From Planctomycetota bacterium (GTDB lineage Bacteria; Planctomycetota; Planctomycetia; Gemmatales; Gemmataceae), in assembly GCA_021413735.1 (NCBI GenBank), contig JAIOPV010000275.1, positions 1-48,987 of the forward strand: 48,987 nt of DNA. The letters run 5' to 3'. Every line of letters starts with the position of its first letter. Positions within the stretch are counted from its first letter, which is position 1. Below the pieces are notes generated by a model that was not told where the DNA came from, ran no database searches, and saw nothing but the letters and a program-made list of their open reading frames with translations. Shown here piece after piece: positions 34,830 to 41,411 of this stretch. The position numbers were made by a program, and so were the translations under genes.

Positions 34830-35783
34830 TCACTTCCGCGAGGTTTTGTGAGTCTGGCGGACCTTGGCCCCATTTGTGGGATCGACCACCAGATCTTCCT
34901 TGCGGACATCGCCTGACACCGTCTCGTTGCTACGCACCTTCCGTTTGCTAATGTTGACGTCTTCCTTCACGACAGTCTCCTTGGAGACCTTGACTCGCTC
35001 CTCCTTGACCGGAATGCGAATCTCTTCTGCGACGACATCTCCCTTGGCGTGCCTTCCGTTGGCCGGACGCCGTTCGATGACGACCTCCTCGTGTTCAACG
35101 GGCACGGTGATCTGCTGATGTTCGGTGTGGACTTCTTTGCGAACCTTGACATCTCCCTGGTTGACTGTCTCCTTGTTGGCGCGAAGCTGCTCTTCTTTGA
35201 GCTGGATCACCCGTCCGTCCTCGGTCCGGATGCCACCTTCTGAGAGCGTGATTGCTCGATCCGCGCGAACGGCTGCCCACGCGCACCGATCGAACCCACC
35301 ATTGCGATGGAGGATCAGACGGGCCTCATCGATTCGATCAGTCGTGTCCACAGTGACCAAGTAGCGACCAGCTTGGACCTCGTTCTCGTAGAACTCCGCG
35401 TCTTCCTCGGGAATCCCCCACCCGACCAGTGCGCCCGTGAGTCCCACAATGGCAGCGCCACCAGCGGCGTTCACAAGAACAGTGCCGAGCGTGCCCAGCG
35501 CCAGAACGGGACCGATCACCGGGATCACCCCCGCGAGAATACCAGCACCGACGAGGGCACCGCCCGCTGCTCCGGCGACCGCCCCGGCAACGGCTCCTTC
35601 TTCCGCGTGACTCTCATTTGCAGCGCCGGTCTTCACGGCCTTACCTTCCGCATCGTGGTATACCATTCCGATTTCTGAATCGGTGAATCCCGCGGCCTTC
35701 AGGTCAGCAACTGCATGGTCTGCGCGAGCCTTGGTTTCAAAAACGGCCACGGCAGCGTTGTGCTTTTTCTTGCGATTCGGCAT
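34830..35783 (-). CDS. YsnF/DUF2382 stress protein with general-stress N-terminal module
   Basis: A 317-residue protein with an AAGG site before the ATG. Residues 10-40 (AAVAVFETKARADHAVADLK) form the general-stress-protein module that takes alternate strand and helix. A Gly/Ala-rich hydrophobic stretch (AVAGAVAGAAGGALVGAGIL, then VIPVIGPVLALG) covers about 65-120 and may enter the membrane. The C-terminal third is DUF2382: LKEEQLRANKETVNQGDVKV and alternating charged strands such as EIRIPVKEERVKVSKETVV. Proteins of this kind are induced by osmotic or oxidative stress, with unknown mechanism. A sigma-54-like promoter lies about 70 bases upstream. Confidence 0.8.
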   Translation of the reverse strand: MPNRKKKHNAAVAVFETKARADHAVADLKAAGFTDSEIGMVYHDAEGKAVKTGAANESHAEEGAVAGAVAGAAGGALVGAGILAGVIPVIGPVLALGTLGTVLVNAAGGAAIVGLTGALVGWGIPEEDAEFYENEVQAGRYLVTVDTTDRIDEARLILHRNGGFDRCAWAAVRADRAITLSEGGIRTEDGRVIQLKEEQLRANKETVNQGDVKVRKEVHTEHQQITVPVEHEEVVIERRPANGRHAKGDVVAEEIRIPVKEERVKVSKETVVKEDVNISKRKVRSNETVSGDVRKEDLVVDPTNGAKVRQTHKTSRK

Positions 35784-35850
35784 TGCAAATTACCTTTTGG
35801 TGTTCAATCGAATTTGCCCAATCTGGGCCGATGTGGAACGACTAACGAGA

Positions 35851-35866
35851 TGCAATCCCTGCGCCG
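35851..35866 (-). promoter_or_regulatory. Sigma-54-like promoter for the YsnF-like gene
   Basis: On the minus strand: CGGCGCA-GGGA-TTGCA. The GG (35865-35864) and GC (35853-35852) are separated by ten bases, and the -12 TTGCA is perfect. The same GG..CAGGG.TTGCA words recur at 42893-42908. The predicted transcript start is near 35840. Confidence 0.6.
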
Positions 35867-35990
35867 CGTTTGAAGCATTTCCCGCAAACTCGGAACCTGT
35901 GAGGCTCGTGGCCAACGACAGCGTGGTGCGGGTTCTCAGCACCGCGTTCAAGCGGATCAACGTTCCGTTTGAAGCGGATCGCACATCAAT

Positions 35991-36006
35991 TGGCAGAGTC
36001 TCTGCC
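35991..36006 (+). promoter_or_regulatory. Possible sigma-54-like site or operator upstream of the STAS gene
   Basis: TGGCAGA-GTCT-CTGCC has GG at 35992-35993 and GC at 36004-36005 with N10 spacing, but it is also a near-perfect palindrome (GGCAGA..TCTGCC), so it may be a protein-binding operator instead. The rest of the gap between 35784 and 36099 holds no gene. Confidence 0.3.
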
Positions 36007-36099
36007 GTCACATGCTTGATTCAACCCATCCACGCGGCTACGCTTTGAGAGACGATTCGCCCGCGTTCGAGATCCCGTTCACCCTGAAAGGTTGCCGCA

Positions 36100-36483
36100 A
36101 TGACCACCGACGCGGACCTGACCAAAGAATTCTTCCAGGTCCGGCGGCACGGCGACATCGCCGTTATTATTCCGTCGCCGCAGATCGAACACCTACCCGA
36201 AACGCTTCTGCAACCGGCTGCGCAGATGGTGCTGGCTCCGTTGAAGGAGAACCCGCCGAACCAGATCATCGTGGATCTGTCGGGCGTGAACTACTTCGGC
36301 TCGGCGTTCATCACGTTTCTGTTGCGTTGTCATCTCATGGCGAAGCAACGCGGCAGCGAGTTGGTGCTGGCTGGTGTGAACAAGCAGATTCGTGAGTTGC
36401 TCCGCACGACGGCGCTCGACACGCTGTGGGCGTTGTACGACACCGCAGCCGAGGCAATCGACGAACTCGGAGCCACGGATTGA
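36100..36483 (+). CDS. STAS-domain protein (anti-sigma factor antagonist type)
   Basis: A 127-residue protein with an AAAGG site. It has one STAS domain: HGDIAVIIPSPQIEH, a strand/helix, NQIIVDLSGVNYFGSAFITFLL with Ser68 in the place of the phosphorylated Ser of SpoIIAA-type proteins, and GSELVLAGVNKQIRELLRTT. In partner-switching systems this Ser is phosphorylated by an anti-sigma kinase. No such kinase or sigma factor lies beside it, so its partner is not known from this window. It converges tail-to-tail with the DUF4058 gene, with a 1-base gap. Confidence 0.85.
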   Translation: MTTDADLTKEFFQVRRHGDIAVIIPSPQIEHLPETLLQPAAQMVLAPLKENPPNQIIVDLSGVNYFGSAFITFLLRCHLMAKQRGSELVLAGVNKQIRELLRTTALDTLWALYDTAAEAIDELGATD

Positions 36484-36484
36484 G

Positions 36485-37258
36485 TTATGCTTTCGGGGCT
36501 GCTGCGAGAATCGCGGTCGCCCATTTTGCATCGGCTGGCGAAAGTTGCGGTTCCGGAGCGTAGTGGTAAATTTGGTCGCCGTACTGTGCCTCGTCATACA
36601 CGCGGTTTAACACTGCCTGGAGATCAACCAGCGGTTCGGCTTCGCCTTCTCGCAGTGGGATCGGGAGCGCGGGCAGCGGGTCGCGAAGTGTGAGCGGCCA
36701 GATGTCGGCTTTTGGTCGCGCTGCCGGTCGGCTAACCATTGCGTAATACGAGCAATCGGGCAACCCGGTGAGTGGCAAGCGTGGCCCACCTCGAAGGAAA
36801 TCCAACTCAACAAAATTAACCTGCGTTGCGAACAGTTCCAACCGCTTAGTCAGGTATTTGTCTCGGTCAGCGCCAGCGTATTTATTCGACGGGCTCAGCA
36901 ATTCAATCACCGTGATCACCGTCTGATCCTTGCCGTCCACAACTTGAAGATAGCCAACTTTCCGTTTCCTCAACTGCGGAATCGTGACCGTTGCGGGAGC
37001 GGTCACTGTCGCGGTTCCCTTTCCTGACAAACGCTTATTGGAGGTTGTCGCGTAAGCGATATCGACATCGGGAACTCCGAGCAGTCTCTTGTCCTCGGGC
37101 TCGTGGATGTAAACGTGTTCTTGAACCCCAACGAAATAAGCTGGTGCGACCTTCGCCGTGAGCGCGGCCCGTAACGCGGGAATGAACGTCGCATGAAAGT
37201 CAGCCCAGAAGTGCGAGCTTTCCAAGTACGGGTTCATGCCAGGAAATGGCGACGGCAT
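36485..37258 (-). CDS. DUF4058 family protein
   Basis: A 257-residue protein. The start at 37258 is chosen because MPSPFPGMNPYLESSHFWADFH is the conserved N-terminus of DUF4058; the frame runs on to 37579 but overlaps the riboswitch there. Other family blocks are VGVQEHVYIHEP, PDVDIAY, VIELLSPSNKY (a nuclease-like E-x-SP-x-N core with PxxD before it) and VELDFLRGGPRLPL. The family is abundant in planctomycetes and cyanobacteria and its activity is unknown; the D..E..K-like arrangement recalls the Uma2/PD-(D/E)XK nuclease fold. It is divergent from the SAM-riboswitch operon. Confidence 0.88.
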   Translation of the reverse strand: MPSPFPGMNPYLESSHFWADFHATFIPALRAALTAKVAPAYFVGVQEHVYIHEPEDKRLLGVPDVDIAYATTSNKRLSGKGTATVTAPATVTIPQLRKRKVGYLQVVDGKDQTVITVIELLSPSNKYAGADRDKYLTKRLELFATQVNFVELDFLRGGPRLPLTGLPDCSYYAMVSRPAARPKADIWPLTLRDPLPALPIPLREGEAEPLVDLQAVLNRVYDEAQYGDQIYHYAPEPQLSPADAKWATAILAAAPKA

Positions 37259-37408
37259 CGAGAATCCTCCCTCCAGTTGCGGTGCCTTGCCATCATAACA
37301 GCACGCGAGAATTTCCGACATTCCCTTGCCGCAATGCGAGTTGTCTCTTATCCTTGACCCAACTCCACGCGGCCGCGCCGCTGGAACCTGACAACTTGAA
37401 CTGGTGAG

Positions 37409-37564
37409 TATCTTATCCAGAGTGGCTGAGGGGCCAGGCCCGACGACGCCACAGCAACCGGCCCGGTCGCGTATCGCAAGATACGCCCGAGGTGCAGGTG
37501 CTAACTCCTGCCCGGCAAACGCCTCGTTCCAATGGGAACGGGTATGGCCGGGGAAGATAAGATC
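37409..37564 (+). promoter_or_regulatory. SAM-I (S-box) riboswitch aptamer
   Basis: P1 is formed by TCTTATCC (from 37411) and GATAAGAT (37556-37563). The core words of the class are intact: AGAG-TGG-CTGAGGGGCCAGGCCC, a kink-turn side GACGACGCCACAGCAACC, the P3 arm, and GGTGCTAACTCCTGCCCGG, followed by a P4 hairpin and GGAAGATAAG. The aptamer binds S-adenosylmethionine. It stands about 110 bases before the threonine-synthase-like gene and reads in its direction. Confidence 0.93.
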
Positions 37565-37592
37565 TCGTGTGGGGGGCAACCTCCGCCGATTC

Positions 37593-37628
37593 CTCTTATC
37601 TCACCGCACCCGCTGGGCTCCCCGGCGG
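37593..37628 (+). promoter_or_regulatory. Candidate expression platform of the SAM riboswitch
   Basis: CTTATC at 37595-37600 can pair with the 3' strand of P1 (GATAAG, 37556-37561), competing with aptamer formation. Just after it, CCGCTGGG and CCCCGGCGG can form a hairpin at about 37610-37628. Mutually exclusive pairing of this kind is how S-box platforms switch. No T-run follows the hairpin, so control could be at translation or through Rho. Confidence 0.5.
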
Positions 37629-37674
37629 TTCATCCCTGGAACAAGACTCACTCCAACACAACTGGGGTGTCTCC

Positions 37675-38940
37675 GTGTCGAGTAGCGACTTTTCCATCGG
37701 CATGAAGTGTCGCGTCTGCGGCAAGCTCTATCCAAAATCTCCCATCAACTTCTGCGTCGACGACTTCGGCCCACTCGAAGTCGCCTACGACTACGCACGA
37801 GTGAAGCCGGCGCTCACCCGCGCCAAGCTCGATAAGCGGCCGTGGAATATGTGGCGGTATCGCGAACTGCTGCCGCTCGACGGCGAGCCCACCGTTGGCG
37901 AACACGTCGGCGGCACGCCACTGATTCGCGCCGACCGCCTCGCGGATGCACTCGGCGTCGAGCGGTTGTGGATCAAGAACGACGCGGTGAACTTCCCGAC
38001 GCTGTCGTTCAAGGATCGCGTCGTGTCGGTGGCGCTCAGCAAGGCCCGCGAGTTCGGAATGCGAACCGTCGGCTGTGCCAGCACCGGGAACCTCGCGAAC
38101 AGCGTTGCGGCACAGGCTGCCTCTGCTGGATTGGAGAGCTTCATCCTTGTTCCGGCCGATCTGGAGCGAGTGAAGATCCTCGGCACGGCCGTCTTCGGGG
38201 CGAAGGTCATCAAGCTGACCGGCACCTACGACGAGGTGAACCGCGTCTGCACCCAGATCGCGATGAAGTACGGCTGGGGGTTCGTCAACGTGAACCTGCG
38301 GCCGTTCTACGCGGAAGGCTCGAAGACGATGGGCTTCGAGATCGCGGAGGAACTCGGCTGGCGATTCCCGCAGCACGTCGTTTGTCCAATGGCGGGCGGA
38401 GCGCTCATCGGCAAGATTCACAAGGCGTTCACGGAACTGCACAACGTCGGCCTCGTGGACACGCCCGTTACGACGAAGATGTACGGGGCACAGGCCACCG
38501 GTTGCAATCCAATCGCCGACTGCGTGAAGAGCGGTCGCGAGCGTCACAAGCCGGTGCGGAAGCCGAACACGATCTGCAAGAGCCTCGCGATCGGCGACCC
38601 TGCCGACGGGTACTTCGCGGCGAAGCTCATCAAGGAGTCTGGCGGTTGGTCTGAGGACGCAACTGACGCAGAGATCGTCGAATCGATGATTCTGCTGGCG
38701 AAGACGGAAGGCGTGTTCGCGGAGACGGCAGGCGGTGCGACTCTGGCCGTGGCGCGAAAGCTGATCGAGTCGGGCCGCATTCCGCGAGACGAAGAGATTG
38801 TGTTGTGCATCACGGGCAACGGCCTGAAGACGCAAGACGCGGTGTTCGACGCTCTGGAAGCGCCAGCGACGATCGCCCCGACGCTGGCCGCGTTCGAGGA
38901 ACTGTCGGGTTTGAAGTCAACGGAACCGGCGTTGGTGTAA
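37675..38940 (+). CDS. Threonine synthase-like PLP enzyme under SAM control
   Basis: A 421-residue protein from GTG 37675 (ATG 37702 is possible). An N-terminal Cys cluster C12-X2-C15...C27 (KCRVCGKLYP) begins it, as in many ThrC proteins. The fold-type II PLP site is FPTLSFKDR with Lys113; the phosphate loop is ASTGNLANSVAAQAASAGL, and LVPADLERVKILG and GTYDEVN follow. Threonine synthase converts O-phosphohomoserine to threonine. Two features argue for a different or added role: it follows a SAM-I riboswitch, normally found on methionine and SAM genes, and it leads an operon for a sulfur carrier, E1 enzyme and cysteine desulfurase. It may be an O-phosphohomoserine sulfhydrylase; plain threonine synthase remains possible. 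Confidence 0.8.
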   Translation: MSSSDFSIGMKCRVCGKLYPKSPINFCVDDFGPLEVAYDYARVKPALTRAKLDKRPWNMWRYRELLPLDGEPTVGEHVGGTPLIRADRLADALGVERLWIKNDAVNFPTLSFKDRVVSVALSKAREFGMRTVGCASTGNLANSVAAQAASAGLESFILVPADLERVKILGTAVFGAKVIKLTGTYDEVNRVCTQIAMKYGWGFVNVNLRPFYAEGSKTMGFEIAEELGWRFPQHVVCPMAGGALIGKIHKAFTELHNVGLVDTPVTTKMYGAQATGCNPIADCVKSGRERHKPVRKPNTICKSLAIGDPADGYFAAKLIKESGGWSEDATDAEIVESMILLAKTEGVFAETAGGATLAVARKLIESGRIPRDEEIVLCITGNGLKTQDAVFDALEAPATIAPTLAAFEELSGLKSTEPALV

Positions 38941-38943
38941 TTT

Positions 38944-39013
38944 GTAGGGCCGGCTCTGCCGGCCGATATTTGCGGGATGCGAACACGAAGATGGCCGGCA
39001 GAGCCGGCCCTAC
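38944..39013. repeat. Perfect 21-bp inverted repeat between thrC-like and moaD-like genes
   Basis: GTAGGGCCGGCTCTGCCGGCC (38944-38964) and its exact reverse complement (38993-39013) enclose a 28-base loop. Each arm also contains the near-palindrome GCCGGCTCTGCCGGC. It starts 3 bases after one stop codon and ends 12 before the next start codon, just ahead of the GAGGAAA ribosome site. It looks like a mobile or REP-type intergenic element. Confidence 0.85.
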
Positions 39014-39025
39014 GAAGAGGAAACG

Positions 39026-39298
39026 ATGGCAATTAAGGTTGAGATTCCCGGTCCGTTGCGTGAGCAAGCTGGCGGCAAGACAGAAGTGACCGTGACCGGA
39101 ACTACGGTGGGCACGGCACTCGCCGATCTCGTGAAGCAATTCCCGGCGCTGGAACCGAAGCTGTTTCAGAATGGTACGATTCGCCCATACATCAACGTGT
39201 TCGTCAACAACGAGGACATCCGCTACCTCGACGAGATGGACACGGCGCTCACCGATGGCGTGGTCGTGGCGTTGATCCCCGCAGTCGCCGGGGGCTGA
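39026..39298 (+). CDS. MoaD/ThiS-family ubiquitin-like sulfur carrier protein
   Basis: A 90-residue beta-grasp protein with a GAGGAAA site. It begins IKVEIPGPLREQAGGKTEV, continues with a helix ALADLVKQFPALEPKLF and a strand PYINVFVNNEDI, and ends DGVVVALIPAVAGG with the free Gly-Gly terminus needed for adenylation and thiocarboxylation. MoaD, ThiS and CysO work this way for molybdopterin, thiazole and cysteine synthesis. Here the neighbours (thrC-like, E1-like, cysteine desulfurase, no moaE, no thiG) point to another acceptor. No C-terminal processing enzyme is needed, as nothing follows Gly-Gly. Confidence 0.88.
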   Translation: MAIKVEIPGPLREQAGGKTEVTVTGTTVGTALADLVKQFPALEPKLFQNGTIRPYINVFVNNEDIRYLDEMDTALTDGVVVALIPAVAGG

Positions 39299-39300
39299 CC

Positions 39301-39579
39301 GTGCCGATTGTGACTCTCCCGAAAATGCTCACCGAATTGGTGGTGGATTCCCCTGCGTGGACCGAAGTTCGGGTGCATTCGCGGAAAGATAAGGACATCT
39401 ACCGTGAACTTGCTCTCCTGTTCCCACAGATTCAGCATCACATGGTGAAAGAGGGTGAGCCGCGTTGGGTGTTCGCACTGTTTCGGGATCGAGACGATGA
39501 AGACCTACGCGGCTTGCCCGACGATCATGTGCTTGACGCGGATGAACGGCTATCTCTGATACCAATGGTTGGCTGCTGA
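39301..39579 (+). CDS. Second MoaD-like beta-grasp protein, ending Gly-Cys
   Basis: A 92-residue protein whose GTG begins 2 bases after the moaD-like stop. It aligns over its whole length with that neighbour: VTLPKMLTELVVDSPAW against VEIPGPLREQAGGKT, ELALLFPQIQHHMV against DLVKQFPALEPKLF, and DERLSLIPMVGC against DGVVVALIPAVAGG. It is therefore a diverged tandem copy. The last two residues are Gly-Cys instead of Gly-Gly, so it cannot be activated by the usual route unless the Cys is removed or is itself the sulfur-bearing residue. I know of no named family with this ending. The coding frame is well kept. Confidence 0.7.
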   Translation: MPIVTLPKMLTELVVDSPAWTEVRVHSRKDKDIYRELALLFPQIQHHMVKEGEPRWVFALFRDRDDEDLRGLPDDHVLDADERLSLIPMVGC

Positions 39580-39593
39580 ATCACGAGGAAGAT

Positions 39594-39935
39594 GTGGCCG
39601 AGGAAGACACAGAACCGACGCCCGAAGAAGCTCCCGACGGAGCGGCGGTGTTTCCGCTGATCCCGGAGGAGTTGGGCGTTCACCCGCTGCTGCTCGCGGC
39701 ACTGCACGCTTACGTCTTCCTCGAAGGTTCCGATGCCAGCGTGCTCAATGCGGCCGTCGCCGAAGAAGCGATGAACTATCTCGTCGGCTATTTCCAACGA
39801 ATGGAAGGCGACGGGTTGCGTCGAATGCGTGAAGACATGGCCACGCTCGCGGGCTTCGCGAAGGCCGAGAAGTGGCCCAAACAGCAGGTGCGATTCCTGC
39901 AAGACTTCCTCAAAGACAACGGAATTACTGGTTGA
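39594..39935 (+). CDS. Uncharacterised acidic helical protein of the sulfur-carrier operon
   Basis: A 113-residue protein from GTG 39594, 14 bases after the previous stop. The first 20 residues are acidic and flexible (EEDTEPTPEEAPDG). The rest looks helical: PLLLAALHAYVFLEGSDASV, LNAAVAEEAMNYLVGYFQRM and WPKQQVRFLQDFLKDNGI. It has no cysteine and no metal motif, so it is not a JAMM protease. It is probably a binding or scaffold partner in the operon. Function unknown. Confidence 0.65.
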   Translation: MAEEDTEPTPEEAPDGAAVFPLIPEELGVHPLLLAALHAYVFLEGSDASVLNAAVAEEAMNYLVGYFQRMEGDGLRRMREDMATLAGFAKAEKWPKQQVRFLQDFLKDNGITG

Positions 39936-39942
39936 ATCCCTC

Positions 39943-39993
39943 GTTTAGCCGCGACCCGCAGGGGAGCGTGCTCCCTTGCGGTCGCGGCTAAAC
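39943..39993. repeat. REP-like inverted repeat before the moeB-like gene
   Basis: GTTTAGCCGCGACC-C-GCAGGGGAGC pairs with GCTCCCTTGC-GGTCGCGGCTAAAC with one bulge and one mismatch; the loop is only a few bases (GT). It sits between the hypothetical gene and the E1-like gene, ending 16 bases before the ATG. Confidence 0.75.
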
Positions 39994-40009
39994 TATTTCA
40001 CGGCACACC

Positions 40010-41065
40010 ATGACAGACACCAATCCTCTCGAACGATATTCCCGCCAAATGCGGCACCCTGGCATCGGCAAAGTCGGCCAAGAGAAACTGCTCGCCAGCC
40101 GCGTCACGCTTTGCGGCTGCGGCGCCCTCGGAACGGTCCTCGCGAACACGCTCGTTCGCGCTGGCGTCGGCTTCGTTCGGGTCGTTGACCGCGACTTCGT
40201 CGAGCCGTCGAACTTGCAGCGGCAAGTGTTGTTCGACGAGTCCGACGTCGCGAACAATATGCCCAAGGCCGAAGCTGCCGCGATCAAACTGCGACAGATC
40301 AACTCATCGGTCACGGTGGAGCCGATCGTCGCGGACATCAACCGCACGAACATCGAGGACTTCTGCAAGGACGCCGACCTCATCCTCGACGGCAGCGACA
40401 ACTTCGAGATTCGCTACCTCATCAACGACGTGGCGTTCAAGCACGGCAAGCCGTGGGTGTATGGCGGTGCGGTCGGCAGCGAAGGCATGACCATGACGAT
40501 CATTCCTGGCGAGACGCCATGCCTGCGTTGCGTGTTTGAAGCAGCCCCAGCGCCTGGCGAAACTGGAACCTGCGAGACAGCCGGCGTGCTGGCTCCAATC
40601 GTGAGCATCGTCGCGAGCTACCAGGCAACGGAAGCGATCAAATTACTGTCGGGGAACAAGGCGGCAATCAACCGCGAACTGCTCGTGCTGAACGTGTGGG
40701 AGAACACGAATCGCCGAGTGAAGATCGCGCCGCTGGCGGGTCGCAAGGGGAAGTGCCCGTGTTGTGCGCAACGCAACTTCGAGTGGCTCGACGGCGCACA
40801 CGGCACACAAACGACGACGCTCTGTGGTCGCAACGCGGTGCAGGTGTCGCATCGTGCGGCGAACAAGCTGGACTTCGAGTACCTCGCGGGGGTGCTGAAG
40901 CAAACCGGCACCGTGAGCTTCAACAAGTTCCTGCTGAAGTTCAATCTGATTGAGAACGGCGACCCGTATGAGTTCACGGTGTTCCCGGATGGTCGCGCGA
41001 TCATCAAGGGCACGAGCGAGACCGACAAGGCTCGCACGCTGTACGCGAAGTACGTCGGCCACTGA
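40010..41065 (+). CDS. MoeB/ThiF-family adenylyltransferase (E1-like)
   Basis: A 351-residue protein. It opens LERYSRQMRHPGIGKVGQEKL with the conserved Arg, then the nucleotide loop LCGCGALGTVLANTLVRAG near residue 33 and VVDRDFVEPSNLQRQVLF with the DxxxxxNLxRQ ATP site. Two zinc-binding pairs follow, PCLRC and KCPCC. The Cys of GTCETAGVLAP is in the place of the MoeB/ThiF active-site Cys. A C-terminal domain of about 90 residues (LCGRNAVQVSHRAANKL) replaces the rhodanese domain of MoeZ types. Such enzymes adenylate the Gly-Gly end of a carrier and support its conversion to a thiocarboxylate. The target is almost surely the adjacent carrier. Confidence 0.9.
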   Translation: MTDTNPLERYSRQMRHPGIGKVGQEKLLASRVTLCGCGALGTVLANTLVRAGVGFVRVVDRDFVEPSNLQRQVLFDESDVANNMPKAEAAAIKLRQINSSVTVEPIVADINRTNIEDFCKDADLILDGSDNFEIRYLINDVAFKHGKPWVYGGAVGSEGMTMTIIPGETPCLRCVFEAAPAPGETGTCETAGVLAPIVSIVASYQATEAIKLLSGNKAAINRELLVLNVWENTNRRVKIAPLAGRKGKCPCCAQRNFEWLDGAHGTQTTTLCGRNAVQVSHRAANKLDFEYLAGVLKQTGTVSFNKFLLKFNLIENGDPYEFTVFPDGRAIIKGTSETDKARTLYAKYVGH

Positions 41066-41079
41066 CAAGGATCAATCCC

Positions 41080-41400
41080 GTGAGTTTCCGTCGCGACCGA
41101 GCACCTGAGTTGGCTTGGCGAGACTGGGTGACGACGCACGAAACCGAGTTGATAGCCCTCGGTATCCCTCGCGAAGTGTGGGCCGACCGGATGACGTGGT
41201 GGCGATTTCTCGAAAACACCATTCATCCCGACGTCTCAAACGCTCGTGACGTGCGGTTCCGCCTCACGGATCTTTCACCCGAGCAGCAACAGCGACTCTA
41301 CCGATTTCTTGACCTCGTCCTTCCCGACCAACGTGCCGGCGTGGTTGTCTGGTGGGTCTTGAATCATCAGTTTGGGACTGACACAGACAACCGCGAGTAA
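41080..41400 (+). CDS. Uncharacterised small protein between the E1-like and desulfurase genes
   Basis: A 106-residue protein from GTG 41080, with AAGGA upstream and only 14 bases after the E1-like stop. It is rich in Trp and Arg (APELAWRDWVTTHETEL, WADRMTWWRFLEN, VVVWWVLNHQF). No known motif or cysteine is visible. It ends 11 bases before the cysteine desulfurase ATG. It is likely a real operon member of unknown role. Confidence 0.6.
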   Translation: MSFRRDRAPELAWRDWVTTHETELIALGIPREVWADRMTWWRFLENTIHPDVSNARDVRFRLTDLSPEQQQRLYRFLDLVLPDQRAGVVVWWVLNHQFGTDTDNRE

Positions 41401-41411
41401 ACTACGACACC

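Noticed and set aside
39594-39935. JAMM-type protease that would process the Gly-Cys carrier
   Set aside because: The protein lacks the E...HxH...D metal pattern; no candidate processing enzyme is visible in the operon.
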